DNA of 64,000 bases from Myroides odoratus DSM 2801. Lineage in GTDB: Bacteria; Bacteroidota; Bacteroidia; Flavobacteriales; Flavobacteriaceae. Made by a program: the position numbers and the translations under genes. The stretch spans positions 3,742,807-3,806,806 of the forward strand of contig NZ_CM001437.1 of NCBI RefSeq assembly GCF_000243275.1. The letters are read 5' to 3'. The notes under the pieces are model-generated. The model was not told the origin of the DNA. It was given only the letters and a program-made list of their open reading frames with translations, and did no database searches. This document shows, piece by piece, positions 58,674-64,000 of this stretch (positions are counted from its first letter, which is position 1; each line of letters begins with the position of its first letter).

Positions 58674-59549
58674 ATGACAAAAATACAAGAGAATATGACA
58701 CAAGGCTGGATTAATGGCTTAATCGGGGTAATTCTGTTTAGTGGCTCATTACCAGCTACAAGGATTGCCGTTTTAGAACTAGATCCGGTGTTTTTAACGG
58801 TAGTTCGCGCTACGATTGCTGGTATTTTGGCCGTAGTAACCTTATTTATTTTTAAAGAAAAAAAACCAAGTAAAAGCCAAATAGGATCTTTGCTTATCGT
58901 TTCGTTAGGTGTGGTGGTTGGTTTTCCTTTGCTAACGGCTTTGGCTTTGCAATACATTACTTCTGCCCATTCTATTGTCTTTTTGGGAATCTTGCCTGTA
59001 GCGACTGCTGTATTTGGAATTATAAGAGGAGGGGAGCGTCCAAAACCTATTTTTTGGCTTTTTTCTATTCTTGGAAGCCTCTTAGTTATTGGTTATGCGG
59101 TAGCTCAAGGTTTAACGGCTTCGCCAATTGGAGATCTATTGATGATTGCTGCCATTCTACTATGTGGATTAGGCTATGCAGAAGGCGCTAAATTATCTAA
59201 ATCACTAGGTGGATGGCAAGTTATTTCTTGGGCTTTAGTACTTTCTTTGCCACTCATGTTGCTATTGTCTGTGGCGTATTGGCCTTCCACACTCGAAGGT
59301 ATTAGTACTAGCGCTTGGGTGAGTCTAGCTTATGTATCTTTATTTAGCATGTTTATCGGTTTTATTTTTTGGTATAAAGGATTGGCACAAGGTGGAATTG
59401 CTACGATCGGTCAATTGCAATTGCTACAGCCTTTATTTGGGTTAGCCCTAGCAGGTTTACTCCTAAAAGAAGAAGTGAGTATCGGAATGATTATCGTAAC
59501 CTTCTTTGTTATTCTTTGTGTAGCAGGAACCAAGAAATTTGCTAAATAA
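58674..59549 (+). CDS. EamA/DMT-family transporter
   Basis: 291 residues, about ten membrane helices in two EamA repeats (~12-140 and ~155-288). Each half ends in a conserved GLLLKEEVSIG-type element (second half clear). Members export amino acids and metabolites. MocR regulators often control EamA-like or YczE-like exporters, in line with the shared operator motif. Confidence 0.88.
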   Translation: MTKIQENMTQGWINGLIGVILFSGSLPATRIAVLELDPVFLTVVRATIAGILAVVTLFIFKEKKPSKSQIGSLLIVSLGVVVGFPLLTALALQYITSAHSIVFLGILPVATAVFGIIRGGERPKPIFWLFSILGSLLVIGYAVAQGLTASPIGDLLMIAAILLCGLGYAEGAKLSKSLGGWQVISWALVLSLPLMLLLSVAYWPSTLEGISTSAWVSLAYVSLFSMFIGFIFWYKGLAQGGIATIGQLQLLQPLFGLALAGLLLKEEVSIGMIIVTFFVILCVAGTKKFAK

Positions 59550-59597
59550 TCTACACCTTCTTTTTTTGTTTACTACATAATTTTAAAACTATATACT

Positions 59598-60572
59598 ATG
59601 TCTATTTTTGATAAAAGGGTGAGTTATAAATCTTTTGAATATCCTGGGGTTTATCAATTTACAGATGCTATTAATAAATCGTTTTGGGTACAAAGTGAAG
59701 TTGATTTTACAGCAGATACACAAGATTTTCATTCGCATTTGACCACAGATGAAAAATTAGCCATTAAAAATAGCTTGCTAGCTATTGCTCAAATTGAAGT
59801 GGCCATCAAAACTTTTTGGGGAAATCTGTATCTACATTTTCCAAAACCAGAGTTCAATGGCTTAGGCACAACGTTTGCGGAGTGCGAATTTAGACATTCT
59901 GAAGCGTATTCAAGATTATTGGACGTATTGGGATATAATGATGAATTTGATGCCCTTTTAGAAATTCCAGTAATTAAAGAACGCATTGAGTATTTGAGTA
60001 AAGTACTGGAAAATGCCAATCATACTGATCGTAAAAAGTATGTGGTTTCTTTGATTCTATTTTCATTATTAATAGAAAATGTATCTTTGTTTAGTCAATT
60101 TGCTATCATCTTATCTTTTACTCGTTTTAAAGGATTGATGAAAAATATCAGTAACATTATTGCTTGGACTTCAGTAGATGAACAAGTACATGCGAATGCA
60201 GGGATTTATATCATCAATATTGTGCGCAAAGAATTCCCCGATTTCTTTGACCAAGAATTAATTGATCATATACACGAAGTGGTTCATCATTCTATAGATA
60301 TTGAGAGTAAAATATTAGATTGGATTTTCGATGCGAAAGTTATTGAAACCGTTAAAAAAGAAGATTTATTAAACTTTATGAAGTTTAGAGTAGATGAAAG
60401 TATGCTTAAAATTGGTTTGGATAAAGTATATCATGTGACAGCAGAAGAATATGCCCCAATGAAGTGGTTTGAGGAAGAGGTATTTGCGAATACTTTAGAT
60501 GATTTTTTTGCCAAACGCCCCGTGGATTATACCAAACACGACAAGAGTTTTACTTCAGAAGATTTGTTTTAG
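59598..60572 (+). CDS. nrdB: Class I ribonucleotide reductase beta subunit (class Id-like)
   Basis: 324 residues. Metal ligands by position: Glu67, Glu97, His100, Glu160, Glu195 and His198; Tyr104 in EFRHSEAY. Having Glu67 in place of the Asp found in class Ia (Asp84 in E. coli) and these same residue numbers match the Flavobacterium johnsoniae class Id (dimanganese) subunit. It generates the oxidant for dNTP synthesis by NrdA. The gene for NrdA is not next to it: the next gene is on the other strand and the one before is a transporter. Confidence 0.92.
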   Translation: MSIFDKRVSYKSFEYPGVYQFTDAINKSFWVQSEVDFTADTQDFHSHLTTDEKLAIKNSLLAIAQIEVAIKTFWGNLYLHFPKPEFNGLGTTFAECEFRHSEAYSRLLDVLGYNDEFDALLEIPVIKERIEYLSKVLENANHTDRKKYVVSLILFSLLIENVSLFSQFAIILSFTRFKGLMKNISNIIAWTSVDEQVHANAGIYIINIVRKEFPDFFDQELIDHIHEVVHHSIDIESKILDWIFDAKVIETVKKEDLLNFMKFRVDESMLKIGLDKVYHVTAEEYAPMKWFEEEVFANTLDDFFAKRPVDYTKHDKSFTSEDLF

Positions 60573-60587
60573 TAGCCTGCTCAAATG

Positions 60588-60620
60588 TAAAAAGAGTGTT
60601 GTTCATGCAACACTCTTTTT
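60588..60620. terminator. Bidirectional terminator
   Basis: AAAAAGAGTGTTG / CAACACTCTTTTT stem between the convergent nrdB and GNAT genes. Confidence 0.88.
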
Positions 60621-61100
60621 TTATTTTATTTTTTGCGACATGACACGTTGAGGTCCTTTGACACCTTGATAAACCTTTTGCGTATCTCGGTAGTGTGTTT
60701 TAAGATACAATTGATAGGCTTGTTCATTCTCAACATTGACACCAAAAACAATTTCATCAATCGATGGATAATGGGTTTTCACAAAATCAGGTAATAATAG
60801 CATGGCTTGTTTGGCAATGCCCTTTCCTTGATATTGAGGATTGAGACTGAGTGCGCGTAGTAAAATAGCATGTTGATTTAAGGTATAAACTAAACGATCA
60901 GTTGAGGTATCCAACGAAAAGAAACCTACGGGTTTAGCATGATATAAAATGCAGTATTGTGTGCGTTCAACTTTAGCCAGAACCTCTGGGTTATTTAAGA
61001 TTTGCTGTGGAACCATAGAAAATTGCGTTTGCTCTTCGTCTAAGCAATACGCAGTTAAATCATCATAATATTCGGATATATAGGGTTGTAACGTGACCAT
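60621..61100 (-). CDS. GNAT acetyltransferase
   Basis: 159 residues with the acetyl-CoA signature SLNPQYQGKGIAKQAM and NEQAYQLYLKTHYRDT. Substrate unknown. Divergent from the MocR gene across 356 bp. Confidence 0.9.
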   Translation of the reverse strand: MVTLQPYISEYYDDLTAYCLDEEQTQFSMVPQQILNNPEVLAKVERTQYCILYHAKPVGFFSLDTSTDRLVYTLNQHAILLRALSLNPQYQGKGIAKQAMLLLPDFVKTHYPSIDEIVFGVNVENEQAYQLYLKTHYRDTQKVYQGVKGPQRVMSQKIK

Positions 61101-61456
61101 AAGTGCATGTATTTGTTGTGGAATTCAAACGGTTCTAAAGCGCAGTAAGCGGCTAGATGCGGATGTATTCAGCTTAATGAATAAAGGTACCAAAACTTGG
61201 TTGAATTGAAATATAGCACAACTAAAAATTTATATTAAAACTATTATTTTTTCAGCTGCTTGGTTGTATACAAAATCAGGTAAAACTGCGGGACCACCGC
61301 TAAAATTGTGAATTTTCATTTTACTATAAGTATTAGATGATACAAGGATAAAACAGAAAATAAAATAAGTACAGTCACAGTTTTAGTTTTAAATTGGACA
61401 CAGATTGGGAGTGCATATCCTCCTTGTAATACCATTGATTTTATTCTAGATTAGAC
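61101..61456. promoter_or_regulatory. GNAT/MocR divergent spacer with candidate operator
   Basis: ATTGGACACAG (61393-61403) and GTCACAG (61374-61380), in minus orientation CTGTGTCCAAT and CTGTGAC 23 bp apart, mirror the direct repeat before the EamA gene. GGGACCACCGC with TAAAATTG at ~61290 resembles a stretch at ~5692 but may be chance. Confidence 0.45.
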
Positions 61457-62869
61457 ATGAAAAAGGATTTTTTATACAATGAATTAGCAGATAATATCGC
61501 CAATAAGATAAAAAAGGGAGTACTAAAAACTGGAGAACGCCTTCCTTCTGTACGGATGTTGAGTGAAGAACACGGTGTGAGTATAAATACAGCAAAAAGG
61601 GTTTTTCTAGAATTGGAAGCACAGTCATTAATCGAATCAAAACCTAAAAAAGGATACTATGTAAGTGCTTTAAATTATTTAAAACTACCCTTACCAGAAA
61701 TCAGTCAACCCATGCCGATAGCTAATAATGCGGCTCCTAGTGAGTTAATGAATGGGGTGTATTCTACTATGGGAAACCGCGATTTAACGCTGTTTTCTAT
61801 TGGTGTACCATCTGGAGATCTTCTGCCTTTGGCAAAATTAAAGCATGAAATTGTTTTAGCAACTCGAGCGCTAGAAGAAGGAGGTACAGAATATGAACCT
61901 TTGCAGGGCAATGAAAAATTGCGCAGAATGGTGGCTGCTCGTTCTTTAGCTTGGGGCGGTAATCTAGTGGAAGATGATATTATTACGACCAACGGTTGTA
62001 TGAATGCCTTGGTTCTATGTTTAATGGCTCTTACAAAACCTGGCGATACTATCGCTTTAGAAAGTCCATGTTATCCTGGTATTCTTCAGCTAGCTGTTAG
62101 TTTGGGATTAAAGGTTTTAGAAGTGGCAACTCATCCGATAACAGGCATTGATATTGAAGGGTTAAAACAATTGCTCCCTCAAATTGATGTTTGTCTGTTA
62201 GTTCCCAATTTTAATACGCCTTTAGGGTATTGCATGCCAGATGAAAACAAACAAGAAATTGTTGCGCTATTAGCTCAAAACAATATACCCTTAATTGAAG
62301 ATGATACGTATGGTGATTTGCATTTTGATTTAGAAAGACCTAAATCATGTAAATCATTTGATACGGAAGGAAATGTACTGTGGTGTGGTTCAGTATCAAA
62401 GACCTTGGCTCCAGGCTTTCGAGTGGGATGGGTTGCACCAGGTAAATACAAAGATAAAATCTTAAAATTAAAGCTTGTTCAATCGGTATCTTCTACAGCT
62501 TTAATCAATGAGGCAGTAGGGAATTTTCTATTGACGGGTAAATATGAATACCATCTTCGTCAGTTAAGAAGGAAACTACAAGAAAATTACCAAAGATATG
62601 TAGATTGTATTGTGCAATATTTTCCAGAAGGAACGAAAGTAAGTCGACCACAAGGAGGCCTCGCGTTATGGGTAGAGTTTCCAAAAAATATTAATACAAA
62701 TGAGTTGTATAATTTGGCGCTAAAAAAGAAAATCAGCATTTCTCCCGGTCGAATTTTTACGCTTCAGGATCAATATCACAATTGCATGCGCTTGTGTATT
62801 GGTTTACCTTGGACCAATCAGGTGGAAGCAAAGTTAAAAGAATTGGGACGTTTAGCTAAAATGATGTAA
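61457..62869 (+). CDS. MocR/PdxR-type regulator (second copy type)
   Basis: 470 residues. GntR winged helix at ~10-75 (GERLPSVRMLSEEHGVSINTAKRVF), linker, then aminotransferase fold (~95-468) with EPLQGNEKLRR, NGCMNAL, EDDTYGDLHF and the PLP lysine in CGSVSKTLAPGFRVGW. The linker and motifs differ clearly from the MocR at 6923. Likely controls itself and the EamA exporter at 58674 (shared operator motif). Confidence 0.92.
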   Translation: MKKDFLYNELADNIANKIKKGVLKTGERLPSVRMLSEEHGVSINTAKRVFLELEAQSLIESKPKKGYYVSALNYLKLPLPEISQPMPIANNAAPSELMNGVYSTMGNRDLTLFSIGVPSGDLLPLAKLKHEIVLATRALEEGGTEYEPLQGNEKLRRMVAARSLAWGGNLVEDDIITTNGCMNALVLCLMALTKPGDTIALESPCYPGILQLAVSLGLKVLEVATHPITGIDIEGLKQLLPQIDVCLLVPNFNTPLGYCMPDENKQEIVALLAQNNIPLIEDDTYGDLHFDLERPKSCKSFDTEGNVLWCGSVSKTLAPGFRVGWVAPGKYKDKILKLKLVQSVSSTALINEAVGNFLLTGKYEYHLRQLRRKLQENYQRYVDCIVQYFPEGTKVSRPQGGLALWVEFPKNINTNELYNLALKKKISISPGRIFTLQDQYHNCMRLCIGLPWTNQVEAKLKELGRLAKMM

Positions 62870-63024
62870 AAACTTCAGGCATAGCAATCTTACAAAACTG
62901 CAATTTGGTGTAGTTTCTATGCTGTTTGTCCTGTTTGGATAATGAAGAAGCCTTTTATATTTGTAAAGGACAAGATGATTTCATACATATTAAAACAAAT
63001 CAAACTCAAAACAAAATATACGGT

Positions 63025-63588
63025 ATGACATTACAAGAAATCAAAGGCATACGAAAACAATTTGAATATTATCAAATGCTTGCAGATAAAACAATAGGAT
63101 TACTTTCTCAAGAAGAATTAAATTGGAAGTATAATATAGAAAGTAATTCGATAGCAATGATTATGCGCCATATAACGGGTAATTTATTATCTCGTTTTAC
63201 TAATTTTTTTTCAGAAGATGGAGAGAAAACATGGAGAGATAGAGACAATGAATTTGCAGATGGTATTTATGATAAAAATGAAATAATCACAAATTGGACA
63301 AAAGGCTGGACGGTTTTATTTGAAGTGTTAGAGGGTATAACAGAAGAAAATATCCATGCTGTTGTAAAGATTAGAAATCAGGATCACACAGTTGGCGAGG
63401 CGTTATACCGACAATTGGCGCATTATCCTTATCATATAGGACAGATTGTCTTTTTGGGTAAGTTAATTAAAAATACGGAGTGGGAATCGTTATCTATCCC
63501 TAGAAATAAATCTCAGGCTTACAATACAGAAAAATTTAACCAAGCGAATACAGATACTCATTTTACCGATGACTATTTAACTAAATAA
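63025..63588 (+). CDS. DinB-like protein (DUF1572 type)
   Basis: 187 residues from ATG 63025; an earlier ATG at 62926 would add 33 residues without family likeness. Four-helix DinB fold: MLADKTIGLLSQEELNWKY, MIMRHITGNLLSRF (first His), and YRQLAHYPYHIGQIVFLGKL (HxxxH). The three-His metal site of the DinB superfamily is visible. Proposed roles are metal-dependent thiol transfer or hydrolysis. A terminator follows. Confidence 0.85.
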   Translation: MTLQEIKGIRKQFEYYQMLADKTIGLLSQEELNWKYNIESNSIAMIMRHITGNLLSRFTNFFSEDGEKTWRDRDNEFADGIYDKNEIITNWTKGWTVLFEVLEGITEENIHAVVKIRNQDHTVGEALYRQLAHYPYHIGQIVFLGKLIKNTEWESLSIPRNKSQAYNTEKFNQANTDTHFTDDYLTK

Positions 63589-63606
63589 ATTTACACTTGT
63601 GATGCG

Positions 63607-63635
63607 AAAAAGACTTAGTTTACTAAGTCTTTTTT
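63607..63635 (+). terminator. Terminator of the DinB-like gene
   Basis: AAAAAGACTTAG / CTAAGTCTTTTT stem with TTTA loop. Confidence 0.88.
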
Positions 63636-63654
63636 AATTCAATATACGATTATT

Positions 63655-64000
63655 ATGATTCAAAGAATCTTTACATCTAACGGAGGGGAGGTCGTTTTAG
63701 GCCTCCACCAAGCAGAATTATATTACGAAGTTATTGGTAAAAAAGGCGCTCCTTGTATTGTCCTTTTGCCAGGAGGCCTTGCAACAGTTAGTGACTTTAA
63801 TACTTTTACGCTCTATTTGTCGCTGCATTATCAATTGATTGGTATTGATTTTAGAGGGCAAGGACGTTCTTCCTTGGGTACTATAGATCGTCTTACGTAT
63901 CCCTTACTAATGGATGATGTGGAACGTATCTTAGTCAAACTCGGAATTGAGCATGCGGGTTTTATTGGTTTTAGCGATGGAGGTACGGTGGGATATCATC
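63655..64000 (+). CDS. Alpha/beta hydrolase, 5' part (runs off the window)
   Basis: Starts at ATG 63655 and is open to the window end (115 codons visible). Alpha/beta-hydrolase features: APCIVLLPGGLATVSDF (oxyanion region), IGIDFRGQGRSSLG and the nucleophile elbow GFSDGG. Substrate unknown. Incomplete. Confidence 0.88.
   Translation, partial: MIQRIFTSNGGEVVLGLHQAELYYEVIGKKGAPCIVLLPGGLATVSDFNTFTLYLSLHYQLIGIDFRGQGRSSLGTIDRLTYPLLMDDVERILVKLGIEHAGFIGFSDGGTVGYH

Noticed and set aside
61280..61310. GGACCACC...TAAAAT likeness between ~61290 and ~5692 as a shared regulator site
   Set aside because: Match is imperfect, the 5.7 kb copy lies before tRNA-like genes and repeats, and no third copy supports it.

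Overview
The window reads as chromosomal DNA of a Flavobacteriia member (Bacteroidota), probably a Myroides-like Flavobacteriaceae; the genus is an inference. Reasons: moderately AT-rich DNA, TAnnTTTG-type promoters, a SusC-style CarboxypepD_reg outer-membrane receptor, LytS/LytTR two-component pairs, a cbb3 oxidase operon without CcoP, a class Id-type NrdB with metal ligands at Flavobacterium positions, and many AraC/MocR/LysR regulators. No rRNA, phage, transposase or CRISPR array was seen.

Layout. 0.7-4.6 kb: a compact cbb3 oxidase operon with an N-terminally extended CcoN, a CcoO carrying a second haem c domain, and two small membrane proteins. 5-9.1 kb: a thioredoxin-like protein, two tandem tRNA-Cys-like genes, phosphatidylserine decarboxylase, a MocR regulator and a DUF1697 protein. 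9.3-15.3 kb: a DUF6268 protein, a LytS/LytTR pair, a small beta-barrel, and an operon of PAP2 phosphatase plus EptA-like transferase; LytTR-box-like sites lie in front of the last three units. 15.6-21.6 kb: a beta-barrel receptor, DUF7000, a beta-lactamase-fold lipoprotein and a second LytS/LytTR pair. 22.0-26.7 kb: a 649-bp tandem triplication giving two short secreted proteins and a 1122-residue chimera (CarboxypepD_reg, partial plug, VIT, VWA, DUF2135-like). 26.8-40.7 kb: efflux and detoxification genes, each next to its own regulator (CAT, SMR/HxlR, MFS/AraC, hydrolase/MerR, ADH/AraC, ArsR/luciferase-like), plus a divergent PurA paralogue. 41.3-48.9 kb: a stress cassette (DUF5670, CsbD, GSP39-type SDR, two DUF4142 lipoproteins, DUF892 ferritin-like, KGG protein, AraC regulator). 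49.7-57.7 kb: a TPR histidine kinase, RlmF, a LysR-flanked MdaB/YgiN/aldo-keto reductase operon and an MccF-like peptidase. 58-64 kb: a cysteine hydrolase, EamA exporter, NrdB, GNAT, MocR regulator, DinB-like protein and the start of an alpha/beta hydrolase.

A second layer is written in the spacers. The same few intergenic modules (gtgagg/ctcacc tracts, heptad-like aaccgtaaactgt strings, a GGCAAAT hairpin element and several longer conserved blocks) recur in most gene-poor gaps in different combinations and orientations. Several candidate operators can also be paired with their regulators by sequence alone: LytTR boxes, an ArsR motif in front of arsR and its neighbour, GTGTC direct repeats in front of a MocR gene and an EamA exporter, and TTGTAA dyads between a MerR gene and its divergent target.

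The best candidates for something new are the triplicated receptor-N-terminus/VIT-VWA locus, the LytTR regulon joined to lipid A remodelling, and the composite intergenic repeat system.
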